NCBI GenBank assembly: GCA_022823085.1
Contig: JAJDXV010000013.1
Coordinates: 16,712-80,711, forward strand
Origin: Candidatus Poribacteria bacterium
GTDB lineage: Bacteria > Poribacteria > WGA-4E > WGA-3G
Length of the DNA stretch: 64,000 nt
Direction of reading: 5' to 3'
Position 1 is the first letter of the stretch. Each line of letters begins with the position of its first letter. Below are positions 45,795 through 54,053 of this stretch, in pieces. The notes beneath the pieces are model-generated. The model did not search any database and was not told the DNA's origin. It was given only the letters and a program-made list of their open reading frames with translations. A program made the position numbers and the translations under genes.

Positions 45795-46850
45795 CTATTC
45801 CGTAGCAATTTCATTGATAAGAATTGTGCCATCCATACTTTTTTCGATGTCAACGGATTCGCTCATTAGTGTATCTACACTGTTTCGGTAAGAGGCGTAG
45901 GTAGATTTTGCTGTGTCGGTGTCTGGCAAACGGATGATAAAAACGATCTGCGCGTCTGTCAAATCCTTTGCCTCCGGATTGTTTTGATAGTGTGCGGAGA
46001 TACCGACTGCTGCATCGGTCAATTGGGGTACATGAGGCGGTAGTGTGCTGTAGATTTGCCTCAATGCCCAATTTGACCGAAATAGCTTGGTGCTTCCATA
46101 TATCTTATTGTTGTTAGGTAGGTGCGTGAGCATTCTCGGTTCCGGTGGCGGGTCTTGAATTTCTGTTGCTACGGTTTTCGCGAGTTCGATCATGCCTTCA
46201 CGGATACCGGTAGCGAATTCATAGCCTTCGATCTGAATAAAATACTTCCCTTTTGCGAATCGGAGGTAGCCGCCTGAGAGCATCGCCTTAGCACCGACCC
46301 ATTCAAATTTCATACGTGGATAGGTATAAAAACTGTAAATTCCGAAGGCGTTTTCCGGCGTTCCCATATCGAAGATTTCGAGTAAAATCAACGGTTTTGA
46401 ACCGAATTGCGGGGCTTGGTATTCCACCTCTGCCTGTCGTTGAAAGCCGTAAGCGTAGTAAAGATCGGGCGAAGCAGCAGGCGAAACGGCTCTATCTCGG
46501 TAGAGTTTTTTTCCTTGATACGTTGAAGCAGCACGCGACTGTACCCAACCCAGTAATTCTGCGCCATCGGGTAAAAGATGCTCTGGTGCAACCGTCGTCT
46601 TTAAGGCATCTTCTGGCTCGGCTTGTGCTGAAGCGTCTTTTATGTTTTTGACGACTTCCAACATCAGCATTTCTGTCTTCTTCGCTGTGGGACCGTGCCA
46701 GACCCCGTAAATATATCTGCCTTCATGCTGAATCGCTGTCCAATCTCCTTGTTCGGTACCGCATGAAGTTAACATCAAGCTGAAGAGACAACAGAGACTG
46801 AAGCAGCAGCGATGGAATTTCTCAAAAACATCTGTTGTTATGTATTTCAT
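45795..46850 (-). CDS. Lipoprotein of the DUF6599 type
   Basis: A 351-aa protein with a lipoprotein signal (SLMLTSC, Cys30). It has the family pattern LLPDGAELLGWVQSR, GKKLYRDR, LYYAYGFQRQAEVEYQ and FDMGTPENAFGIYSFYTYPR. The function is unknown. It is followed upstream on the same strand by an LptE-like gene, suggesting an envelope-linked pair. Confidence 0.75.
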   Translation of the reverse strand: MKYITTDVFEKFHRCCFSLCCLFSLMLTSCGTEQGDWTAIQHEGRYIYGVWHGPTAKKTEMLMLEVVKNIKDASAQAEPEDALKTTVAPEHLLPDGAELLGWVQSRAASTYQGKKLYRDRAVSPAASPDLYYAYGFQRQAEVEYQAPQFGSKPLILLEIFDMGTPENAFGIYSFYTYPRMKFEWVGAKAMLSGGYLRFAKGKYFIQIEGYEFATGIREGMIELAKTVATEIQDPPPEPRMLTHLPNNNKIYGSTKLFRSNWALRQIYSTLPPHVPQLTDAAVGISAHYQNNPEAKDLTDAQIVFIIRLPDTDTAKSTYASYRNSVDTLMSESVDIEKSMDGTILINEIATE

Positions 46851-46859
46851 AGTGTTCTT

Positions 46860-47375
46860 TTACCACTGTTCTGCAAGTTGGTTGTAAAGATCGTCTATTA
46901 GTTCGTCTACAATGCGCCTCTCAGCTTCTTCACGGGTTTCCGGCGGTTCCGCTCGACCTGATACGATATAGTAATCATGAACTTGGAGATGGTTGTCTGC
47001 TCGAGCGATCATGTTGTTCCGAACGCGGTCAAAGAATTCATATTCGATCTGTAGCGTCATACGTACCATTTCGACTTGTCCTTGGGGTCCGTAATCTTGT
47101 TCGCGTAGATCAAAATCTTGTATGCGTATTGTAAGTTCGGAATCGTTGCCGTCTCGCCATTTCCGATTGAAACGTTCCGTCATTTTTTCGTGAATGACTT
47201 CATCGTAAGGACGCTGTGAGGCGTTATCGTAAGAGAAATCGGCGTCCAAAATTTCAATAGGTGCGATACGGATCGTGCTGATATGCTCTAAGTACTCCGA
47301 TTTGGAAACATAGCCGCATCCGGAAAGTATACTCAGCCATATTGGTATTCCTAATACAAACACTGCTTTAGACAT
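46860..47375 (-). CDS. LptE-like outer-membrane lipoprotein
   Basis: A 171-aa lipoprotein from ATG 47375, chosen for GGAG 7 bases upstream; a start 14 codons earlier is also open. The signal ends in LSGCGYV. The mature part has ISTIRIAPIEI, then FNRKWRDGNDSELTIRIQDFDL and repeated beta strands, the general plan of LptE lipoproteins that place lipopolysaccharide in the outer membrane. LptD is not in the window, so the assignment rests on pattern only. Confidence 0.6.
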   Translation of the reverse strand: MSKAVFVLGIPIWLSILSGCGYVSKSEYLEHISTIRIAPIEILDADFSYDNASQRPYDEVIHEKMTERFNRKWRDGNDSELTIRIQDFDLREQDYGPQGQVEMVRMTLQIEYEFFDRVRNNMIARADNHLQVHDYYIVSGRAEPPETREEAERRIVDELIDDLYNQLAEQW

Positions 47376-47446
47376 TTTATTCTCCGAGTTTTTTTCAATG
47401 CTTAATTCAGTATGCATTAATTAAAGGCAGTTCTGCGGTTTCGTCC

Positions 47447-47707
47447 TCAAAAGGTCAAACCGCTGGGTAGGGCGGGTTGTCGAAATTTTACGGGTGAAGC
47501 CTTCGGGCGCGGTGCTTTCTGTTTTTTACCGTAAAACACACTTTTGACGGTATCGACAACAAATTGTTTATAAGTAGGAGATAGTAGAACAACAAACACA
47601 AGGACGAGAAGAATAAGAACTATCGTTAAAAAATATGTTAGCCATTTCTGATCGAGTAGATCGCCTTTATTGAGGACGTGCTTCGTTGTATTGCGGCGTG
47701 TTCTCAT
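47447..47707 (-). CDS. Small single-pass membrane protein (86 aa)
   Basis: An 86-aa basic protein with one membrane helix (WLTYFLTIVLILLVLVFVVLL, about 23-43). A Lys/Pro-rich C-terminal tail (GKKQKAPRPKASPVKFRQP) follows. I recognise no family. It lies 29 bp before the lipoprotein pair on the same strand. Confidence 0.5.
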   Translation of the reverse strand: MRTRRNTTKHVLNKGDLLDQKWLTYFLTIVLILLVLVFVVLLSPTYKQFVVDTVKSVFYGKKQKAPRPKASPVKFRQPALPSGLTF

Positions 47708-48167
47708 GGTATAACCTCTCCACTTGCTGATTTACTTATTTTGTGAGCGTCACTGTGCTATTACTTTAAGAAATCGGATGCATTAAATTATGGATATTAT
47801 AGCACAAAAACAGTTCGCATGCAAAATTTTTAATTGGGTATTGTGGAAGGTGCGGTTAATGGATGGCAGGACCCTTTAATTTTTTTTGTACGCAAAAAAA
47901 ACGCAGGTTTCCTCATGCTTTAGCTTGGGGGTATTGACTGTCTGGATCAAGATTTTCAGCACGAAGAGGCACAGGAGACCAACAGCCTATGCTACAAAGC
48001 GGCAACTTGGATTACAGGTTATGAAGGCTGCGAAGTCGGGAAGCGGAATTCCCGCCTACAAGCATCAAGCTCCCAGCAATTGTCGGGACCTTAGTAAAAT
48101 AGGGTGAAGGACATGTCCTTCACCCTACTTTTTTTACCAATTATGGTTGCGAGACTTCGGCACGCTG
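47708..48167. other. 460-bp non-coding gap with the pnp terminator and a repeat copy
   Basis: It contains the ACCAACAGCCTATGCTACAAA repeat motif (about 47978-47998) and the pnp terminator hairpin at 48100-48127. I see no gene or RNA in the rest. Confidence 0.6.
48093..48135. terminator. Bidirectional intrinsic terminator after pnp
   Basis: A perfect 28-base palindrome, TAGGGTGAAGGACA and its complement (48100-48127). It is followed on the plus strand by CTTTTTTT and on the minus strand by TTTTACT. It lies about 40 bases after the pnp stop. Confidence 0.8.
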
Positions 48168-50489
48168 CTATCGAGAACGTCCTTTCGGGAGGCGTGGTGA
48201 TGAGCGTCGGTCGCGGTAGTCTCGATTATCGCGTTGGTCGTATCTTCCGCCGCCGCCGCGTCGGTCGCGCGAGTCGTTTCCTCTTCTGTTGTCTCGGTAG
48301 TCGCGCGAGTCTCGATTGTCCCGATAGTTAGAGCGTCCGCCATCGCGAGGTTCTCTGGGTGAAAATTCACGATCATCGCTCGATTCGATATTCAGTTCTT
48401 CAACTGGGACACCGTTAGCAGCGACGAGTGCTAAATCGACACGGTCTTGCTCGTCAATGGTTAGGATTCGGACAGTGACTTCATCACCGACTTGCATGAC
48501 ATCTTCTGCGCGTCGGACATATCCGTCTCCCATCTGTGAGATATGAACGAGTCCATCTTTACCGGGCAATATCTCGACAAATGCACCGAAAGATGCGGTT
48601 CGTACGACTTTTCCGGTGTACTCCTTACCGATTTCAGGCATAGCGGTGATTGCTAAGATTTTCTCCTCAGCGCGTTTGACATCTTCGGCACTTGTCGCGG
48701 CGATTTCGACAGTTCCATCATCTTCGATATTGATGGTTGTACTTGTCTCCTCTTGGAGCCCCTGTACAGTTTTACCACGAGGGCCGATAAGGTCTTTAAT
48801 TTTCTGTTGTGCGATTTGGATGGAGTGGATGCGTGGTGCGTAGGGCGAAAGCTCTGGGCGTGGCTGTGCGATAACGGCGTTCATCTGTTCGATGACAGCG
48901 AGGCGCGCTTCTTTTGCCTGATGGATTGCGCGGCGCATCAATTCAGGCGTAACGCCTTCAATCTTGATGTCCATTTGTACCGCGGTAACACCTTCACTTG
49001 TTCCGGCTACCTTAAAGTCCATATCGCCGAGAAAATCTTCGGTACCGAGCATATCGGTAAGTATAGCTTCCTGCTCACCTTCTTTAATAAGCCCGACACC
49101 TATTCCTGCGACGGGTCTTTTAATAGGTACCCCTGCGTCTAATAGTGCGAGCGTCGCGCCACAGACAGTTGCCATAGAAGATGAAGCGTTGGATTCCAAT
49201 ATTTCCGAAACGATGCGGATAGTATAGTGGAAATCTTCCTTATTTGGTATGACGGGTTCGAGCGCTTTTTCAGCGAGTGCTCCGTGTCCGATTTCACGGC
49301 GGCCGGGTCCCATCATGCGTTTGACTTCGCCGGTGCTAAAAGGCGGAAAATTGTAGTGTAAAAAGAAGGAACGTCTTGCTTCGCCGTCAAGTCCACGTTG
49401 AACATCTTCATCTCCAGATGTTCCGAGCGTTGTAACACAGAGTGCTTGGGTTTGTCCTCTGCTAAAGAGTGCGGAGCCGTGAGTATAGGGGAGTAGAGAG
49501 ACTTCACCAGAGATAGTACGAATATCAGTTACACCGCGTCCGTCTACACGTTTACCTTCTGCCAAAATTGCCTGTCGCATCTCTTCTTTTTCGATTTCAC
49601 TTAAAATAGAGATGGTATCTTTTGTTGCGTTCGGATCAACATCTTCTGGTGCCTCTTCAAGGATTTCGGAGAGTACATCTTCTTGTACCTGTTCGAGGTA
49701 ATCCTCACGTGATTTCTTATCAGCCATCCCGATGGATTCCCGAATCCGTGAAGTCGCGATATCTCGGACGCGTGTGCTGAGGTTTGATTCAACACTGTCG
49801 GTGGTATAATCGCGTTTTGTATTACTACATCCTGCTGCGAGTCCCTCTTGAAGTTTGATAATCTCTTGTATGTGTGCGTGTGCTGTGATAATGGTATCAA
49901 TGACTTCATCTTCAGGGATTTCGTGTCCACCACCTTCAACAGACATAACCGCGTCTGCTTTTCCGCTGACGAATAGCTCCATATTGGAGGCGTTTAATTC
50001 CTCGTAGGTTGGGTTGATGATCAATCGGTCTTCGATTCTTCCGACGGTAACGGCGGCGACGGGTCCATTAAAAGGGATATCAGAAATAGATAATGCGGCG
50101 GAGGTGCCGATAAGTGCGGGTACATCCGCTGGATGGACACCATCCGATGAAAAGACGTTACATAGTATTTGGACTTCAGCCTTAAAGTCCTTTGGAAAAA
50201 GCGGACGGATACAATGGTCTATGAGTCGCGCCACGAGTTGTTCTGAAGATCCGGGTCGTGGTTCTCGTCTCCCATAGACTGTCGGTATGCGTCCATTGGC
50301 ATAAGCCCTCTCACGGTAATCTACTGTTAATGGAAAGAAATCGAGGTCGTGTTCACTATCATCAGCCACGACTGTGACCAAGACAACCGTCCCACCATAT
50401 TGTACCCAGACAGCACCATCTGCCTGTTTCGCAACTTTTCCGGTTTCAATGGATAACTTCTCGCTCCCAAGTTGCATTTCAACTTTCAT
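48168..50489 (-). CDS. pnp: Polyribonucleotide nucleotidyltransferase (PNPase)
   Basis: A phosphorolytic 3'-5' exoribonuclease, 773 aa. Two RNase PH domains (the first with DFFPLTVDYRERAYANGRIP, the second with RVDGRGVTDIRTI and FPPFSTGEV) flank an alpha-helical domain. A KH domain (KDLIGPRGKTVQGLQEE) and an S1 domain (GKVVRTASFGAFVEILPG, GLVHISQM) follow. The last 70 residues are an Arg/Asp/Gly/Asn-rich low-complexity tail (DNRDSRDYRDNRRGNDSR) not part of the usual enzyme. Downstream of rpsO, as is classical. Confidence 0.96.
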   Translation of the reverse strand: MKVEMQLGSEKLSIETGKVAKQADGAVWVQYGGTVVLVTVVADDSEHDLDFFPLTVDYRERAYANGRIPTVYGRREPRPGSSEQLVARLIDHCIRPLFPKDFKAEVQILCNVFSSDGVHPADVPALIGTSAALSISDIPFNGPVAAVTVGRIEDRLIINPTYEELNASNMELFVSGKADAVMSVEGGGHEIPEDEVIDTIITAHAHIQEIIKLQEGLAAGCSNTKRDYTTDSVESNLSTRVRDIATSRIRESIGMADKKSREDYLEQVQEDVLSEILEEAPEDVDPNATKDTISILSEIEKEEMRQAILAEGKRVDGRGVTDIRTISGEVSLLPYTHGSALFSRGQTQALCVTTLGTSGDEDVQRGLDGEARRSFFLHYNFPPFSTGEVKRMMGPGRREIGHGALAEKALEPVIPNKEDFHYTIRIVSEILESNASSSMATVCGATLALLDAGVPIKRPVAGIGVGLIKEGEQEAILTDMLGTEDFLGDMDFKVAGTSEGVTAVQMDIKIEGVTPELMRRAIHQAKEARLAVIEQMNAVIAQPRPELSPYAPRIHSIQIAQQKIKDLIGPRGKTVQGLQEETSTTINIEDDGTVEIAATSAEDVKRAEEKILAITAMPEIGKEYTGKVVRTASFGAFVEILPGKDGLVHISQMGDGYVRRAEDVMQVGDEVTVRILTIDEQDRVDLALVAANGVPVEELNIESSDDREFSPREPRDGGRSNYRDNRDSRDYRDNRRGNDSRDRRGGGGRYDQRDNRDYRDRRSSPRLPKGRSR

Positions 50490-50620
50490 TTATATGCTAC
50501 TCCTGTATTCCTATTTTCCATCGTGCCCCGATATATGAAGAATAAAGTGGCACTGCAATCACTGTTCCTGTTTAGGAGACCAATTGCGGACTTGACGATG
50601 CTAATTACATTTTATGAGAT

Positions 50621-50674
50621 TGTCCCGTGTTAATGGGACACGCTCGGTAGTGATTAGGCACAAAATTCCGAGCG
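50621..50674 (-). promoter_or_regulatory. Tandem hairpins in the rpsO-pnp spacer
   Basis: TGTCCC/GGGACA (50621-50626 with 50635-50640) is directly followed by CGCTCGG/CCGAGCG (50641-50647 with 50668-50674). In other bacteria a hairpin in this spacer is the RNase III site for pnp autoregulation, so a similar role is plausible here. Confidence 0.45.
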
Positions 50675-50731
50675 TTGTGTTCTGCTTGTGCCGATATAGA
50701 AATGCGCTTAGCATCCATACGATAACTTAAT

Positions 50732-51016
50732 TTACTTTAATCCGATGGTGTCACGAATTCCGAGTTCATTAATTAAACGGTAATAGCGCGTAACGTCTTT
50801 CTTATAGAGATACCGTAACAAGCGACGTTGTTTACCAACCAAGCGGTAGAGTCCATGGCGTGAATGATGATCCTTGCGATGTGTCCGAAAATGTTCAGTT
50901 AATTGTCGAATACGCGCAGTCAAAATTGCCACTTGTGCCTCTGGGGAACCTGTGTCCTGTTGATGTATCTGGTACTTTTGGATTAATTCTTTTTTCTCTG
51001 CTGCACCAATTGCCAA
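50732..51016 (-). CDS. rpsO: 30S ribosomal protein S15
   Basis: A primary 16S rRNA-binding protein, 94 aa. The pattern [20 protein letters not shown] and [25 protein letters not shown] is unmistakable. AAGGAGG precedes ATG 51016. A near-consensus promoter lies about 150 bp upstream. Confidence 0.97.
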   Translation of the reverse strand: MAIGAAEKKELIQKYQIHQQDTGSPEAQVAILTARIRQLTEHFRTHRKDHHSRHGLYRLVGKQRRLLRYLYKKDVTRYYRLINELGIRDTIGLK

Positions 51017-51173
51017 TTACCTTCACCTCCTTCTTACAATTTTAGGAGTTTGCAACTTTATCAATCTCATAAGGGGAGCAGTGCGATGCACCGATACTTA
51101 TCCTGTATACTATGAAATGGGATTCAGCTGCGTTAGGGAAGTCGTTCCCATCGTTATTTTATTTCGTACTTAT

Positions 51174-51202
51174 ATAATACCACAAATCCGTTGAAAATTC
51201 AA
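51174..51202 (-). promoter_or_regulatory. Promoter of rpsO-pnp
   Basis: Minus strand: TTGAAT (51202-51197), 17-base spacer, TATTAT (51179-51174). It lies in the 235-bp gap between ribF and rpsO and gives a leader of about 150 bases. Confidence 0.6.
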
Positions 51203-51251
51203 ATTAAACTCACATCTCAAGCAGTAGGAAAACCTAACTGCGTCTTTCAGG

Positions 51252-52166
51252 TTAGCGGTTAGCCTCTGTGAGAATCTTCTTTGCTGTGTTGACATCGCGT
51301 TGTATTTGTTGAATGAGTGCTTCAGGGTTGGGGAACTTCTGCTCACTCCTAATTTTTTTTCTTAAAAAGATTTCTACGGATTTTCCGTAGATTGTTTCAT
51401 CAAAATCAAAAAAATGGCATTCTATCTGAACAGTTGTGCCGTTAAATGTAGGACGGACTCCAATGTTCAACACGCCATCGAGTTGTTGTCCTTCCAATTG
51501 TGCACGAATGGCGTAAACGCCATTCGGTGGGCAGACCTGTCCGTGTGTGTCTATGTTGGCTGTTGGGAATCCGATCTGTCGCCCTCGCCCATCGCCGGGA
51601 ATGACGTTCCCGATGAGAGAATAATAACGTCCCAACAGTTGCGAAGTGTGTTGCAGCTTTCCCTGCGTCAATGCCTCTCGTATCCGTGTGCTATGGATAG
51701 GTGCACCATCTATCTCTGTTGGCGGAACAACGGTAACGCCAAACGGATATACTTCGGCGAGTTCTACCAGTTTTTCGGCGTTGCCGGCGCGATCTTTTCC
51801 GAACTGACAAGCGTACCCGACGACAATATGTCTGGCGCGGCATTTTTCTAAGAGGACATGTTCGACGAAGGCTTCTGGCGACATCGCCGCTATCTGTGCG
51901 TCAAAATTGAGCATAATAATTTTGTCAATCCCGAGTTGCTGAAGGATTTCGACGCGCTTTGAGAGTGGCGTTAGGAGGGGCGGGCAGCGTTCAGGTGCAA
52001 GGAAGGCGAGAGGATGCGGATAAAAGCTGATCAAGACGCTCATTAACTTATAACGTGTGGCATGTTTGAGAAGTGTATCAATAACGGTTTGGTGTCCGAT
52101 GTGGATCCCGTCAAATACACCAAAAGTGACGACTGTGTTTCTCTCGAATTCGGCTATATCATTCAA
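51252..52166 (-). CDS. ribF: Bifunctional riboflavin kinase / FAD synthetase
   Basis: Converts riboflavin to FMN and FAD. The FAD synthetase domain begins TVVTFGVFDGIHIGHQ; the kinase domain has NVIPGDGRGRQIGFPTANI. The frame stays open to ATG 52391, but that start would overlap nrnA by 190 bp and adds unrelated sequence. TTG 52166 (LNDIAEFERN...) gives a typical 304-aa protein and is preferred, though the start is uncertain. An exact GGAGCG/CGCTCC hairpin (52180-52201) lies between nrnA and this start. Confidence 0.9.
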   Translation of the reverse strand: MNDIAEFERNTVVTFGVFDGIHIGHQTVIDTLLKHATRYKLMSVLISFYPHPLAFLAPERCPPLLTPLSKRVEILQQLGIDKIIMLNFDAQIAAMSPEAFVEHVLLEKCRARHIVVGYACQFGKDRAGNAEKLVELAEVYPFGVTVVPPTEIDGAPIHSTRIREALTQGKLQHTSQLLGRYYSLIGNVIPGDGRGRQIGFPTANIDTHGQVCPPNGVYAIRAQLEGQQLDGVLNIGVRPTFNGTTVQIECHFFDFDETIYGKSVEIFLRKKIRSEQKFPNPEALIQQIQRDVNTAKKILTEANR

Positions 52167-52179
52167 TCGACAAGTTGTA

Positions 52180-52201
52180 GGAGCGTTTTTCGGATCGCTC
52201 C
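52180..52201. repeat. 6-bp hairpin at the nrnA-ribF junction
   Basis: GGAGCG (52180-52185) and CGCTCC (52196-52201) are exact complements around a 10-base loop, at the nrnA stop. There is no U-run. It could modulate ribF translation. Confidence 0.35.
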
Positions 52202-53256
52202 TATGACTGGCGTTTTCCACGTGGCTCAATCCTTCCAGAATCGGTATATTCCGAGGAATTTTGATCCATATAGCGTTGTGCGGTTTCAACAAGTGTTGTG
52301 AGTGCTGTGAGATAAGGCATGAGCAACCTACAGCCTGCGGCACGTGCGTGTCCACCGCCTTCAAATTCAGCTGCAAGTTGACTGACATCAACGTGTCCTT
52401 GACTTCTCAGGCTAACTTTCGTGCTTCGATCCAACATTTCAGAAACACAGAGTGCGACCTCAACACCGGCGATTGCTTGAATTTGATTCACAATACCTTC
52501 TAAGGCATCGGTTTTTGTTCCTGTTTTCCGGAACATCTCTTGTGTTGCATAAACTGAAGCGATTTTTCCGTTATCTGTCACTTGTAAAGTCTTAAGAACT
52601 TCGCTTAGCAGTCGAAGTTTAGCGACGGGTAGTTGTTCATAAACGTTGCGATAGACTTCATCTGGTGCGAATTCGCCTATCGCCATCAATTCTGCTGCGA
52701 TCTGATGTGTTTCGGGTGTGGTATTGCCATAGCGAAAAGAACCGGTATCAAACATGAGCCCTGTATAAAGACAGAGCGCACACGCTTTGCCTATTGGTGT
52801 TTGGTGGTGTTTAATAAGTTTATAGACAATTTCTGATGTGGAAGATGCAGAAGGCATGATGAGATTTATGTCGCCGAACGCCTCTGCTGTGGCGTGATGG
52901 TCGATGTTAACGAGTTTGTGTATTGGCAGTAAAGTTTTGGAAAGTGTTTTCCCGATTCGCTCAAGTGTGCTTGCGTCTAATACAACGAGTACTTCTGGTC
53001 GATACGACTCAACGGCATGAACGCCTTCAATGATATCCCAACCCGGAAGGAATTTGTAGTTCTTAGGTACGGCATCAGAATTAAAGACTTTAACAGATTT
53101 CCCAATCTCGGTGAGAAAGGTGTATAGCGCGAGTTCCGACCCGATAGCATCGCCATCAGGGTTGATATGCGTTGAGAGTGCGAAGCTGTGATACCGGTCA
53201 AATACAGAGAGAAGCGTGCTGTAGTTCGGTATCTCAGTTGTCTGTAGCGTCTTCAT
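52201..53256 (-). CDS. nrnA: DHH/DHHA1 phosphoesterase, NrnA-like (nanoRNase/pAp phosphatase)
   Basis: A 351-aa two-domain enzyme degrading short oligoribonucleotides and 3'-phosphoadenosine 5'-phosphate. Motifs: STHINPDGDAIGSELAL, VVLDAS, VNIDHHATAEAFG, MFDTGSFRYGNT and the DHHA1 signature FEGGGHARAAGCRL. It overlaps rbfA by the ATGA junction at 53253-53256. It is a usual neighbour of rbfA and ribF. Confidence 0.93.
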   Translation of the reverse strand: MKTLQTTEIPNYSTLLSVFDRYHSFALSTHINPDGDAIGSELALYTFLTEIGKSVKVFNSDAVPKNYKFLPGWDIIEGVHAVESYRPEVLVVLDASTLERIGKTLSKTLLPIHKLVNIDHHATAEAFGDINLIMPSASSTSEIVYKLIKHHQTPIGKACALCLYTGLMFDTGSFRYGNTTPETHQIAAELMAIGEFAPDEVYRNVYEQLPVAKLRLLSEVLKTLQVTDNGKIASVYATQEMFRKTGTKTDALEGIVNQIQAIAGVEVALCVSEMLDRSTKVSLRSQGHVDVSQLAAEFEGGGHARAAGCRLLMPYLTALTTLVETAQRYMDQNSSEYTDSGRIEPRGKRQS

Positions 53257-53636
53257 GTAAGGTCTGCTGTCTGGTTATCGGAAGCCTCATCTTCTGAATT
53301 AACGGACTTCAGGAGTCCATCTATTCTCAATAGGTATTCGGCGGATTCATCAATAGCGAACCGGAGTTCTGGCGAATAGCGGAGCGTGAGTCGTTTTCCG
53401 ATTTCTCGGCGTAGGAACCCTGTTGCGCTTTTCAGGCCTGCGAGTGTTTTCTCCTTTTGTGTGTCGTCTCCGATAACGCTCACTTTGACATCAACATATT
53501 TTAGGTCTGGTGACACTTCTGCCTGTGTGACAGTACAAAACGCGACACGCGGATCTTTAACGGAACGTTGGATGATCTCGCTGAGTTCGCGTTGGATGAG
53601 TGCTGCGACGCGATCTTGCCTTCTACTATCTGCCAT
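53253..53636 (-). CDS. rbfA: Ribosome-binding factor A
   Basis: A small KH-like protein for 30S maturation, 127 aa. RVAALIQRELSEIIQRSVKDPRVAFCTVTQAEVSPDLKYVDVKVSV is the family core. It ends in the ATGA overlap with nrnA. The C-terminal extension (SVNSEDEASDNQTADLT) is acidic. Confidence 0.95.
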   Translation of the reverse strand: MADSRRQDRVAALIQRELSEIIQRSVKDPRVAFCTVTQAEVSPDLKYVDVKVSVIGDDTQKEKTLAGLKSATGFLRREIGKRLTLRYSPELRFAIDESAEYLLRIDGLLKSVNSEDEASDNQTADLT

Positions 53637-53682
53637 GTATTTCTACCTCAACATCAAGTTTTGTCTTGCGATTTATGTTTTA

Positions 53683-53967
53683 TTAGAAAAAGAATTCTGT
53701 TTCATAATCGATGAGTTCAGCCTCAACATTTGTCTCCACAAAATTAACGACATGCGATATAAGTTTGTGGAGGTGTGCGTTATCGTTGGAAACGGATACT
53801 GCTGCCAACACTGCAAACTGATGTGCGTCTAACGCTTCAATTTCTGCGATAGCGATATTGAAACGGTTTTTAAGTTTAGCAATAAGACTTTTGACGATCC
53901 GGCGTTTCGCTTTCAACGATTGGCTGTCTGGGATACGTAGCCGGATTTTGCAAACACCGATGTGCAT
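53683..53967 (-). CDS. ylxP: YlxP-like DUF503 protein
   Basis: A 94-aa protein of the DUF503 family: CKIRLRIPDSQSLKAKRRIVKSLIAKLKNRFNIAIAEIEALDAHQ. Function not well known; it is normally found between infB and rbfA, exactly as here. Confidence 0.9.
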   Translation of the reverse strand: MHIGVCKIRLRIPDSQSLKAKRRIVKSLIAKLKNRFNIAIAEIEALDAHQFAVLAAVSVSNDNAHLHKLISHVVNFVETNVEAELIDYETEFFF

Positions 53968-54053
53968 AGATTTAAATGTCGATTAATTGCCGTGTTAGAC
54001 GCGATTTTCAACCGCGTCGTTTAAATAAATAGGCTCTCATTTACGAGAAGCAG

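Noticed and set aside
47886..48107. A short plus-strand frame before the pnp terminator
   Set aside because: It runs through a repeat motif and into the hairpin; no ribosome-binding site or family pattern.
51252..52391. Long N-terminal extension of RibF from ATG 52391
   Set aside because: It would overlap nrnA by 190 bp and the extra residues match no part of the family; the shorter start is preferred.
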